DNA of 13,338 nucleotides, taken from Microbacterium sp. Lineage in GTDB: Bacteria > Actinomycetota > Actinomycetes > Actinomycetales > Microbacteriaceae. Each line of letters starts with the position of its first letter. Position 1 is the stretch's first letter. Positions 6,990-13,338 of this stretch are shown here, piece by piece. The notes under the pieces are model-generated. The model did no database searches, was not told the DNA's origin, and saw only the letters and a program-made list of their open reading frames with translations. The translations under genes were made by a program, and so were the position numbers. Location of the stretch: NCBI GenBank assembly GCA_003524435.1, contig DQHP01000011.1:1-13338 (forward strand), given 5' to 3'.

Positions 6990-7652
6990 ATGCAACCCAC
7001 CGCAGAACCGCGTACCGGCGTCGTGGCCGCAGCGCTTGAACTGTTCCAGCGCCAGGGCTTCGATCAGACCTCGGTGGAACAGATCGCCAAGGCCGCTGGC
7101 GTCTCACGATCGACATTTTTTCGTCAGTTTGGTGGCAAAGAAGACGTAATCTTCGCCGACCATGAGGTGCTACTGAACGAGTTGCGGGCCTTCCTCGCCG
7201 AGGGGCATCCTGACCCGTGGGAAGCCGTGTGCCAAGCATCCCAGCATGTCTTCTCGTACTTCGCGAGTGATCCGGAGATCGCGCGACGTCGCTACCAAGT
7301 CGTGCGGCAGGTGCCTGCTCTCCGCGAGCGCGAGATCGTGACGGTCTTCCGTTATGAACGACTTTTCGACGAGTATCTTCGCAGCGCGTTGCCCGGTGTC
7401 GATCCTCTGGATGCGGTCGGTTTCGCTGCCCTCGTCACCGCCGTGCACAATCACGTGCTTCGCCAGTTGCTGCGCAGCACCAAGCGCGTGGCGCCATCTG
7501 TACTGCAGGATGCTCTTGACGATGCGCGGCGCAAGTACGGAGTGCTTCCGGATGCATCGAGCGACGGCGCAGACGACATGGTCGTCGCTGTCTTTCCTCG
7601 GTCAATGCCGATCGCTGAGGTCACCAGACGGCTGCAGAGCGACCTCAGCTAA
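6990..7652 (+). CDS. TetR-family transcriptional regulator divergent from sucC
   Basis: This is a 220-residue regulator. The helix-turn-helix is at about residues 29-49 (TSVEQIAKAAGVSRSTFFRQF), after the helix VVAAALELFQRQGFDQ. The C-terminal helical domain is rich in arginine (VRQVPALREREIVTVFRYERLFDEYLR) and may belong to the MftR-like class, though this is uncertain. The start is chosen where the family-like sequence begins (MQPTAEPRTGVV); frames opening at 6741 run through the sucC coding strand. The stop is six bases from the stop of the convergent unrecognised gene. Its position across a palindrome from sucC raises the possibility that it regulates sucCD or itself. The ligand is unknown. 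Confidence 0.88.
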   Translation: MQPTAEPRTGVVAAALELFQRQGFDQTSVEQIAKAAGVSRSTFFRQFGGKEDVIFADHEVLLNELRAFLAEGHPDPWEAVCQASQHVFSYFASDPEIARRRYQVVRQVPALREREIVTVFRYERLFDEYLRSALPGVDPLDAVGFAALVTAVHNHVLRQLLRSTKRVAPSVLQDALDDARRKYGVLPDASSDGADDMVVAVFPRSMPIAEVTRRLQSDLS

Positions 7653-7658
7653 GCGGTG

Positions 7659-8156
7659 TCAATCGCAGGCGCAGGTGCCTGCAGCCGTGCGGGTCATGAA
7701 ACAGACGTCGCAGAAGCCGTAGTCGCGCTCGATTGGCTTTGCCGCGCGGAGCACAGGTTCGGCGCGGGGCGTGGATGCTCGGGAGCCAGCCGCCCGTTTC
7801 GACGTCGCCTTCGCCGGCGTCAGCGGACGAAACTCGCTCGGGTGAGAAACGTAAAGATGTGGCTGACGGCCCTCACTGGGCTGCAACCGCAACGCAGCTG
7901 AGCCGACGATGATCTGCTCGCCAGCCATGAAGCCGTTGGTGTATGTCTTGCCGATGTGGAGGTCGGGTCCTTCATCACGACGGATCGCCTCGATGTAGCG
8001 TCCTCGGTCGATCAGCGCCGTGATGCCGACGACCTCGACAATCGCCGAGATGAAGTCGTGGTTCTCTTCTGGAACGCGATGCGCACGTAGCGCCTCTCGC
8101 AGAGTTCGATACGGACGGGAGGTGCCAGCGGGGGTCGGGCCCTGAATCTCATTCAT
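7659..8156 (-). CDS. Unrecognised protein with a four-cysteine C-terminus
   Basis: I do not recognise the family. The ATG at 8156 (MNEIQGPTPAGTSRPYRTLR) gives 165 residues, with GGA five bases upstream. The longer frame to 8555 is rejected because it crosses the divergent region and ligC. Residues 15-95 look like a compact folded domain (FISAIVEVVGITALIDRGRY, then HIGKTYTNGFMAGEQIIVGS). Residues 110-140 form a basic, low-complexity linker rich in A, K, R, S and P. The end carries C149 and C152, then C162 and C164 (CDVC and CAC nine residues apart), which could bind zinc. Codon use is like that of the neighbours, so this is probably a real gene. It converges on the second tetR and diverges from ligC. 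Confidence 0.7.
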   Translation of the reverse strand: MNEIQGPTPAGTSRPYRTLREALRAHRVPEENHDFISAIVEVVGITALIDRGRYIEAIRRDEGPDLHIGKTYTNGFMAGEQIIVGSAALRLQPSEGRQPHLYVSHPSEFRPLTPAKATSKRAAGSRASTPRAEPVLRAAKPIERDYGFCDVCFMTRTAAGTCACD

Positions 8157-8218
8157 TTGTTCCAGGATCGCACGTTCTGCTCGACGCTGCCCGTGAGAGG
8201 CCGTCACCGCCGCGCTTC

Positions 8219-8311
8219 GCCGGTACACCTGTCGGTCGTTTTCCACGCACGGATGCCCAGACTGCGGATTTCGGCATGCATCCGTTTCTTTGAACCGACA
8301 TGTGTACCGGC
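8219..8311. repeat. 93-bp element with nested inverted repeats, MITE-like
   Basis: The ends, GCCGGTACACCTGTCGGT (8219-8236) and ACCGACATGTGTACCGGC (8294-8311), are inverted copies matching at 17 of 18 positions. Inside them lies a perfect 8-bp inverted repeat, ACGGATGC (8249-8256) and GCATCCGT (8278-8285). The 4-mer CTTC directly abuts both outer ends (8215-8218 and 8312-8315), like a target-site duplication. No coding sequence fits inside. The element fills half of the 191-base gap between the unrecognised gene and ligC. It could be a miniature transposable element, a structured leader RNA or a pair of regulator sites. The remaining flanks (8157-8214, 8316-8347) show no clear promoter. Confidence 0.6.
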
Positions 8312-8347
8312 CTTCCGCCGGAGAGACGGCGACGCCAAGATAGGGAT

Positions 8348-9391
8348 ATGCGTTACGAGATCCCGACGCCCATGCTTGCGAAGGCCGCGGCAGCCGTCCC
8401 CGATCCAGAAAAATACCCCGGTGGGATGCTGTTCGAGCCCAAGTGGGACGGATTTCGCGGGCTCGTCTCGTGGGATGGCGCCAGCCTTGAGATTGGCTCG
8501 CGCGGCGCGAAGCCTCTGACGCGCTATTTCCCGGAGCTCGTCGAAGAGCTGCCACGGCTGCTGCCTGGCCCGTGTCTGTTGGACGGCGAGATCGTCGTCG
8601 CTACGGGTGCGCCCGGCTCACAGAGGCTCGATTGGGAGGCGCTGAGCCAGCGCATCCACCCCGCAGCATCCCGCGTCGCACGGCTCGCAGAAGAAACACC
8701 TGCGAAGTTCATCGCCTTCGATCTGCTTGCTGAAGGCGACGATCTGCTGCAGGATGCCCCCTTCGGCGAACGCCGTGCGCGTCTTGAGCGGATGCTGGCG
8801 GGCGCGCGGTATCCGCTGCATCTGACCCGCACCACAACCGACCACGGCGTCGCAAAACGCTGGCTGGCACAGTTCGAGGGTGCCGGGCTCGACGGCATTG
8901 TCGCCAAGCCGCTCGACCAGCCGTATGCTCCCGGCAAGCGCACGCTCATCAAGGTCAAGCACGCGCGCACTGCTGACGTCATCGCGCTCGGCTACCGCAT
9001 CCACAAGTCCGGCTCTGGCGTCGGATCGCTCCTGGTGGGACTCTATGACAGTGACGGCGTCCTTCGACAGGTCGGCGGCGTCGCGGCGTGGAGCGACAAG
9101 CGCCGCCAAGAACTCATCGACGAACTCGCGCCACTTGTGGAACGAGCCGACGACGGCACAGCGGTGAAGGGCGAAGGCGAACGCTCTCGCTTCACGGGAG
9201 CCAAGGATGTTTCGTTCGTGAGGCTTCGTCCGGAACGCGTGCTCGAGGTGCGCTACGACCAGCTTGAGGGCGCACGCTTCCGACACACTGTGCAGTTCGA
9301 GCGCTGGCGCCCCGACCGCGAAGCGCGCTCGTGCACCTACGACCAGCTCGACACCGTGGCTGGCTATGACCTCGCCGACGTGCTCGCCTGA
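8348..9391 (+). CDS. ligC: ATP-dependent DNA ligase, LigC type
   Basis: LigC seals DNA nicks using ATP. The 347 residues hold a nucleotidyltransferase domain (about 1-205) and an OB-fold domain (about 208-347), without the polymerase or nuclease domains of LigD. Motif I is FEPKWDGFRG with the adenylated lysine K32. Other motifs are SRGAKPL (51-57), LLDGEIVV (77-84), FIAFDLL (121-127), LDGIVAK (181-187) and LIKVKHART (200-208). The sequence blocks RLDWEALSQRIHPA, GYRIHKSG and VQFERWRPDR are typical of mycobacterial LigC. Mycobacterial LigC acts with Prim-PolC in short-gap base-excision repair. The ATG has only a weak AGGG two bases upstream. The next gene follows after 15 bases, probably in the same transcript. 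The nested inverted repeat lies upstream. Confidence 0.93.
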   Translation: MRYEIPTPMLAKAAAAVPDPEKYPGGMLFEPKWDGFRGLVSWDGASLEIGSRGAKPLTRYFPELVEELPRLLPGPCLLDGEIVVATGAPGSQRLDWEALSQRIHPAASRVARLAEETPAKFIAFDLLAEGDDLLQDAPFGERRARLERMLAGARYPLHLTRTTTDHGVAKRWLAQFEGAGLDGIVAKPLDQPYAPGKRTLIKVKHARTADVIALGYRIHKSGSGVGSLLVGLYDSDGVLRQVGGVAAWSDKRRQELIDELAPLVERADDGTAVKGEGERSRFTGAKDVSFVRLRPERVLEVRYDQLEGARFRHTVQFERWRPDREARSCTYDQLDTVAGYDLADVLA

Positions 9392-9406
9392 CACAGGGCG
9401 ACCAGC

Positions 9407-10189
9407 ATGGCTGACCCCGAAGTACACGAGAATGGACAAATGAGCGGATCGACCAAACTCCTTGCTACGACGTCGTTGGCGATCCTCGGCGCGGCCGCCA
9501 CATCGGGGTCAGTCTTGAGTGCGATTGCCGTGATCAAGCCCACCGAAGAGCCCGCCATGCTCCTGCCATACGTGTCTATTGCCATCGTCGGCATCGTCGC
9601 GATGGCATGGGCAGCGCGCGCGCTCGCATACGCGAACGAGTGGGTGGAATACCTCCCGGTGAAGTCCTATCTCTCGCCGACCGCCATCTTTGGGGGATTC
9701 GCGCTGGGGGCGTTCGTCCCAATGCTCCTTATTGATGAACTGCCACTGCAAATCACTGCGGGTGTCGTTGCCGCAGTCGCGGCGCTCCTCACGCTCGCGT
9801 ACCTGCGACGCCTTCGCGCGGAAATTCAGGAGACCAAGACCGAACGCGCCCGCATCAGCTGGCTACGTGATCATGGTCGACGCCTACGCGCCAACGTCAT
9901 CGACGCTTATTCGACCGGGGTCTGGGCCGGTGGACTGCTGATGTTCCACGTCGCCGTGGAGTACGAGACGCGTTCAGGAGTGCACGAAGTGCATGAGAGA
10001 CTGCTCGCCGCCCCCAACGATGCACCGACGGTCGGCGGCACCGTACTGCTCTGGGTGAGCGCATACGGATCTGATCCGACTGATGTCCTCATGGAACTCG
10101 ATGCTGACAGCATCCGCCATCCCGACCCATCAGAATTCTGGTCCGCGCCGGGACCCGAGACCGGCGGGTTCGGCAGCGCAAGGGTCTAA
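9407..10189 (+). CDS. Unrecognised four-helix membrane protein downstream of ligC
   Basis: I do not recognise the family. From the ATG at 9407 the protein has 260 residues. Four hydrophobic segments are clear at about 19-43, 53-76, 91-109 and 113-133. A charged, probably helical stretch (LRRLRAEIQETKTERARISWLRDH) follows. The soluble C-terminal domain (about 163-260) is predicted to be beta-rich from alternating patterns such as GGLLMFHVAVEYETRSG and GGTVLLWVSAYGSD. The end is acidic and proline-rich. An ATG at 9440 (residue 12) is an equally plausible start. The gene lies 15 bases after ligC on the same strand, and its stop codon abuts that of the convergent polymerase gene. Its placement between two DNA-repair genes is unexplained. 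Confidence 0.8.
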   Translation: MADPEVHENGQMSGSTKLLATTSLAILGAAATSGSVLSAIAVIKPTEEPAMLLPYVSIAIVGIVAMAWAARALAYANEWVEYLPVKSYLSPTAIFGGFALGAFVPMLLIDELPLQITAGVVAAVAALLTLAYLRRLRAEIQETKTERARISWLRDHGRRLRANVIDAYSTGVWAGGLLMFHVAVEYETRSGVHEVHERLLAAPNDAPTVGGTVLLWVSAYGSDPTDVLMELDADSIRHPDPSEFWSAPGPETGGFGSARV

Positions 10190-11242
10190 TCAGCTTTCGA
10201 TACGGTTGCCTTCTTCGTCCCAGTTCTCGTCGACGCGCTTGCTCGGCTGCACGCGCGGCGGCTCCCCGGGCATCTTCGGAAAATCCGGCGGGAATGACAG
10301 CTCGCCGAGCCCGTCAGCCAGGTCGCGCTCCCACCAGCCCAGCAGGGTGTCGATGCGTCCAGGCTTGTCCTGCATGCGAGCCCACGGATCCCCAACCTCG
10401 GCGAGGCGCTTCGGGATGCTGCGCACGGTGAACACGCTCGGATCGAGGCCTTCGAGCTCTTCCCACTCCACGGGTGTCGATACCGTGGCAGTCGGAAGCG
10501 CCCGCGGGCTGTACGCACCTGCCATCGTGCGGTCACGGTTCGCCTGGTTGAAATCGACGAAGATGCGTTCTCCGCGCTCTTCCTTCCACCAGCTCATGGT
10601 GACCTGCTGCGGCATCCGGCGCTCCAGTTCTCGCCCTGCCGCGATCACCGCATGCCGCACATCAAGGAACTCCCACTCCGCAACGATCGGACAGAACACG
10701 TGCAGACCACGGTTCCCACTCGTCTTGATGAACGGCTCTAATCCCCCTTCGCGCAGCACTTCTCGCAGGCCGTGCGCGGCGGTGACCGCGTCGGCAAAGT
10801 CGGTCCCCGGTTGCGGGTCGAGGTCAATGCGCAACTCGATCGGGTTGTCGGTATCACTGGCGAGCGACGCCCAAGGGTGGAATACGATCGTGTTCATCTG
10901 CGCGGCCCAGACGATTGCGCTCGGCCGGTTCAGCACGATCTGCGGATGCTTCCTGCCACTGTTGTAGGTCACCGTCACAGCGTCCACGAAATCGGGCGTG
11001 CCCTTGGGCGGGTTCTTCGAGAAGAAACTCTCGCCGCCGATGCCAGCGCGGAACCGCTCCAGCGACACGGGCCTGCGGCCATTAGCGCTCAGAAACGGCT
11101 CGGCGACGACTTGGAAATACTCGGCAAGCTCGGCTTTGGTGATGCCAGCCTCTGGCCAGATGACCTTCTTCGGACTCGACAGCTCGACGTCCTGCGCGCC
11201 TTCGGGGTCGGAAACGGTGAGCGTCACACGTTCAGATGCCAT
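10190..11242 (-). CDS. Prim-PolC-like polymerase (LigD polymerase-domain family)
   Basis: This is a 350-residue stand-alone member of the archaeo-eukaryotic primase superfamily related to the LigD polymerase domain, which fills short gaps and can insert ribonucleotides. The metal-binding pair is D140 and D142 in ELRIDLDPQPGTDF. KTSGNRGLHVFCPI (173-186, H181) is the nucleotide-binding motif, and RIFVDFNQANRD (D230) holds the third acidic residue. Conserved IVWAAQMNTIVFHPW (110-124) and AYSPRALPTATVSTPVEWEE are also present. There is no ligase or nuclease domain, matching mycobacterial Prim-PolC (about 346 residues), a partner of LigC in base-excision repair. No Ku gene is in the window, so end joining is less likely. 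The ATG at 11242 lacks a Shine-Dalgarno sequence but has a TAGGGT six bases upstream. SseB lies 39 bases upstream on the same strand. Confidence 0.9.
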   Translation of the reverse strand: MASERVTLTVSDPEGAQDVELSSPKKVIWPEAGITKAELAEYFQVVAEPFLSANGRRPVSLERFRAGIGGESFFSKNPPKGTPDFVDAVTVTYNSGRKHPQIVLNRPSAIVWAAQMNTIVFHPWASLASDTDNPIELRIDLDPQPGTDFADAVTAAHGLREVLREGGLEPFIKTSGNRGLHVFCPIVAEWEFLDVRHAVIAAGRELERRMPQQVTMSWWKEERGERIFVDFNQANRDRTMAGAYSPRALPTATVSTPVEWEELEGLDPSVFTVRSIPKRLAEVGDPWARMQDKPGRIDTLLGWWERDLADGLGELSFPPDFPKMPGEPPRVQPSKRVDENWDEEGNRIES

Positions 11243-11247
11243 GCTCT

Positions 11248-11286
11248 GACCCTAGGACGAGTACGGCGCGCGCGGTAGACCCTAGG
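11248..11286. repeat. Direct repeat GACCCTAGG, 30-bp spacing
   Basis: Identical 9-mers occur at 11248-11256 and 11278-11286, exactly 30 bases apart, in the sseB to Prim-PolC gap. Each contains the palindrome CCTAGG. The CTAG core is normally rare in GC-rich genomes. The first copy overlaps the proposed -10 of the polymerase gene and the second includes the sseB stop codon. Confidence 0.45.
11249..11254 (-). promoter_or_regulatory. -10 element of the Prim-PolC gene, leaderless geometry
   Basis: Read on the minus strand, TAGGGT is followed by six bases and then the ATG at 11242. No ribosome site is present. This suggests that the polymerase gene has its own start of transcription even though it lies just 39 bases after sseB. 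Confidence 0.45.
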
Positions 11287-12403
11287 CGTCGATGTCTATC
11301 GCCAACACCAGCACAGAGCTGAGGGCGTCGCGCTCGACGATGATCGAGGGGCCAGCCGAGTCGACAAGTACTCCGGCGATCTCCGTGTGCTCGGTCAGCA
11401 CCTTCGCGAGCCGCTCCGGGCTGAAGGGCATGGGCTTATCGCCACGTCCGAGAGCAACGATCTCCAGCGGATGCGAGAACACCTGCAAGAACCGTTTGCC
11501 GTCAGCCGTGCGCGCTTCGGCGATACCGACCGGGGCGCCGCTGGTGCCGTCGTTGACGGCAACCCAGACATTGGTCTTGCCGAGTGCGTTACCGACCTTC
11601 TGTGCTGTGTCCTGCTCACGCGGCCCCGCCAGCAACGCCTTGATCGTCATAGCGGCATCAGCCTGCTGGACAGCACGCTCCAGAACCTCAACGGGGAATA
11701 CCGCACGATGCACACCAGATGCGTTGTCGATAATGAGTCCACTGAACTTTCCGGAGACCACTTGCTGCAGCACGGCCGTGACCGGCTGCGCCACGGCGGA
11801 GGTTGCCGTCGGCTCGGTCTCACGCTGCACAGAATCGCGCACCGCAATTGCCGAGCTGAACGCGAGCATGAAAGCACGCTCACCGTCACGGACAACCGCG
11901 ACAGACAAGGGCTTTCCCTCAGCGATCTGTGTGCGCGCATCACCGTGCACACGCAGGTAGAGGTGGCCCTGCAGCATCTGCCGGAGCACACCGATGAGCT
12001 GCTCGTTAGTCGCCCCCTCTTCGAGTTCTGCGAGGGCGGTGCGCAAAAGAACGTTGTCTTTCATCCCGGGAACCGACTCGGTTTGCTCCGGCGGTAGAGC
12101 GGATGCCAGTGGCAGCACACGCTTCACCGGAGCAGCTGGCGCGGCTGGTGCGGCCGGCGTCTGCGGAGCATTGGGCGCAGCCGCCGCACGCTCAGGCGTG
12201 GGCGCATCGGGATCGGGCAGCGTTATTTCGGGACCAGCAACTGCGCCGACGCCACGGAAAGCCTGCACTGAGATGCCGATCTGCGGCACAGATTCTGCGG
12301 GAGCATCGGGGATTTCCGGCTCCGGCGCAGATTCAGCCTCGTCGGGCACTTGCGACTGCGCAGCAGTATCGTCGGTCTTCTTTCGGCGGGAGAACAGAGC
12401 CAT
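11282..12403 (-). CDS. SseB-family protein with two SseB-like domains
   Basis: The protein has 373 residues from the ATG at 12403 (MALFSRRKKTDD, the usual N-terminus of actinobacterial SseB proteins). Residues 10-112 are a disordered linker rich in A, P, E and D, including alternating PAAPAAPAAP near 83-92. Two similar folded halves follow. The first (about 115-243) contains LYLRVHG, LSVAVVRDGERAFMLAFSS and SGKFSGLIIDNASGVHRAVFP. The second (about 252-373) contains TNVWVAVNDG, KRFLQVFSHPLEI and AGVLVDSAGPSIIVERD. The biochemical role of SseB-domain proteins in actinobacteria is not established; the name comes from an enhancer of serine sensitivity in E. coli. Longer N-terminal forms would run through the divergent glutaminase gene. 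Prim-PolC follows 39 bases downstream. Confidence 0.85.
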   Translation of the reverse strand: MALFSRRKKTDDTAAQSQVPDEAESAPEPEIPDAPAESVPQIGISVQAFRGVGAVAGPEITLPDPDAPTPERAAAAPNAPQTPAAPAAPAAPVKRVLPLASALPPEQTESVPGMKDNVLLRTALAELEEGATNEQLIGVLRQMLQGHLYLRVHGDARTQIAEGKPLSVAVVRDGERAFMLAFSSAIAVRDSVQRETEPTATSAVAQPVTAVLQQVVSGKFSGLIIDNASGVHRAVFPVEVLERAVQQADAAMTIKALLAGPREQDTAQKVGNALGKTNVWVAVNDGTSGAPVGIAEARTADGKRFLQVFSHPLEIVALGRGDKPMPFSPERLAKVLTEHTEIAGVLVDSAGPSIIVERDALSSVLVLAIDIDA

Positions 12404-12410
12404 ATCAGTC

Positions 12411-12436
12411 AGCCTAATGCTCACCGCCCGTAGCAT
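12411..12436. promoter_or_regulatory. Back-to-back -10 elements of sseB and glsA
   Basis: The gap between the two start codons is 40 bases. On the minus strand TAGGCT (12416-12411) stands seven bases before the sseB ATG. On the plus strand TAGCAT (12431-12436) stands seven bases before the glsA ATG at 12444. Neither gene has a ribosome site. The two -10 elements are 14 bases apart, so each polymerase would have to cover the other gene's promoter. Confidence 0.5.
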
Positions 12437-12443
12437 GGGGCCC

Positions 12444-13338
12444 ATGGCTGCCCCCGAGAAGCTCTCTGACATCGTCACCTCGTTTCTCGATGTCGTGCAT
12501 GATCGTCTTGTCTCTGACAAACGCGGAGCCGTCGCCGATTACATTCCTCAACTGGCAGAAGCCGACCCCGAGCTCTTCGGCATCGCTCTGTGCGGACTCA
12601 ACGGCCATGTGTATGAGAGCGGTGACACCGGGGTGGATTTCACGATCCAGTCCGCATCGAAGCCTTTCGTGTACTCACTCGCCCTGGATGATCGCGGACT
12701 TGATGCCGTGCACGCACGCGTCGGCGCCGAGCCCAGCGGCGAGGCGTTCAACTCCGTCAAGCTTGAGGCGGGCACCGGGCGTCCGCCGAACCCGATGGTC
12801 AATGCTGGCGCGATCGTTACGACTTCGCTCGTGAAGGGTGATTCCACCGACGAACGTTTTGCTCGCATCCTCAGCCGCCTCAGCGCTTTCGCTGGACGCG
12901 ATCTGCGCGTCGATGAGGCGGTGTTTTCCTCTGAGCAAGAATCTGGCGATCGCAATCGCGCCCTCGCCTACCTCATGCGTAGCGCGGGTTCTCTGCGCGC
13001 ATCCGTGTCAGACACGCTCGACACGTACTTCCGCCAGTGCTCAGTGCTTGTCACCGCGCGTGACATCGCAGTTATGGGTGCCACCCTCGCAAATGGTGGC
13101 GTCAACCCTGTCACCGGGCAACGTGTGACGAGTGCGGAGACCTGCCAGCACGTCATGACGATTATGGCCACCTGCGGAATGTACGACTACGCCGGCGAAT
13201 GGCTTCTGCGCGCGGGTCTTCCGGCAAAGTCAGGCGTTGCGGGCGGCCTCGTCGCCAGTTCACCCGGTGAGTTCGGACTCGGCCTGTTCAGCCCACGCCT
13301 GGATGCCAGCGGCGCCAGCGTGCGCGGCGTCGTCGCAG
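12444..13338 (+). CDS. glsA: Glutaminase, 3' end outside the window
   Basis: Glutaminase hydrolyses L-glutamine to L-glutamate and ammonia. The 298 visible residues cover nearly all of the serine-dependent beta-lactamase-like domain (about 310 residues in the family). The catalytic serine and lysine are in TIQSASKPF (S70 and K73). Other family blocks are VADYIPQLAEADPELFGIAL, NPMVNAGAI (N117-I124), DTYFRQCSVLVTARDIAVMGATLANGG (Y195), MYDYAGEW (Y247, Y249) and PAKSGVAGG (260-268). The ATG at 12444 is preferred because TAGCAT stands seven bases before it; an ATG at 12435 overlaps that element. The gene runs off the window, so a C-terminal extension such as the STAS or cyclic-nucleotide domains of some actinobacterial glutaminases cannot be excluded. 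Confidence 0.95.
   Translation, partial: MAAPEKLSDIVTSFLDVVHDRLVSDKRGAVADYIPQLAEADPELFGIALCGLNGHVYESGDTGVDFTIQSASKPFVYSLALDDRGLDAVHARVGAEPSGEAFNSVKLEAGTGRPPNPMVNAGAIVTTSLVKGDSTDERFARILSRLSAFAGRDLRVDEAVFSSEQESGDRNRALAYLMRSAGSLRASVSDTLDTYFRQCSVLVTARDIAVMGATLANGGVNPVTGQRVTSAETCQHVMTIMATCGMYDYAGEWLLRAGLPAKSGVAGGLVASSPGEFGLGLFSPRLDASGASVRGVVA

Noticed and set aside
7665..7682. Small hairpin GCAGGC/GCCTGC near the end of the unrecognised gene as a terminator
   Set aside because: It has only a six-pair stem, lies within coding sequence and lacks a T-run on either strand.
8157..8555. Upstream extension of the unrecognised 7659-8156 gene
   Set aside because: The extension is arginine-rich antisense sequence running through the inverted-repeat element and the 5' end of ligC.
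10083..10967. 294-residue plus-strand frame antisense to the Prim-PolC gene
   Set aside because: It is serine/arginine/proline-rich shadow sequence. The minus strand carries all polymerase-domain motifs.
8348..11242. A Ku-dependent non-homologous end-joining island
   Set aside because: No Ku gene is present, the ligase is LigC-type and the polymerase is a stand-alone Prim-PolC-like protein. Base-excision gap repair fits better.

Overview
The window is a GC-rich, gene-dense piece of actinobacterial chromosome, most likely from Microbacteriaceae (Microbacterium-like). The evidence is the strong G/C bias at codon third positions, the sucC/sucD/DUF6350 (PerM) gene set, an 'MALFSRRKK'-type SseB protein, a LigC plus Prim-PolC pair, and TANNNT -10 elements placed for leaderless transcripts. 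There is no tRNA, rRNA, CRISPR array, intact insertion sequence or prophage gene. It is a housekeeping region with some accessory genes. The longest stretch without a gene is 191 bases (8157-8347).

Left part (1-4764). A truncated DUF6350/PerM-type membrane protein lies on the minus strand. It diverges from an AzgA-type NCS2 purine permease, which ends in a strong intrinsic terminator. An exported glycerophosphodiester phosphodiesterase follows. A VOC-fold protein and a TetR regulator then diverge from a 75-base region that holds a clear palindromic operator over the regulator's promoter.

Middle (4775-7652). The succinyl-CoA synthetase operon sucC-sucD runs on the minus strand. Its terminator lies inside the 3' end of the convergent tetR. 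A second TetR regulator diverges from sucC across a 115-base region containing an 18-bp palindrome.

Right part (7659-13338). A small unrecognised protein with four C-terminal cysteines diverges from ligC. The gap between them holds a 93-bp element with 18-bp inverted ends (17/18 match), a second nested inverted repeat, and a CTTC direct repeat on both sides. ligC is followed 15 bases later by an unrecognised four-helix membrane protein. That gene meets, tail to tail with no gap, a Prim-PolC-type (LigD polymerase domain) gene. A two-domain SseB protein lies upstream of the polymerase gene and diverges from a glutaminase cut by the window end.

Functionally, the window combines the substrate-level phosphorylation step of the TCA cycle, purine and phosphodiester scavenging, glutamine deamidation, and a DNA gap-repair pair (LigC with Prim-PolC). 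The most interesting points are the MITE-like element before ligC, the membrane gene between the two repair genes, the recurring leaderless promoter geometry, the two candidate TetR operators, and a strongly over-represented 7-mer, CGGATGC.
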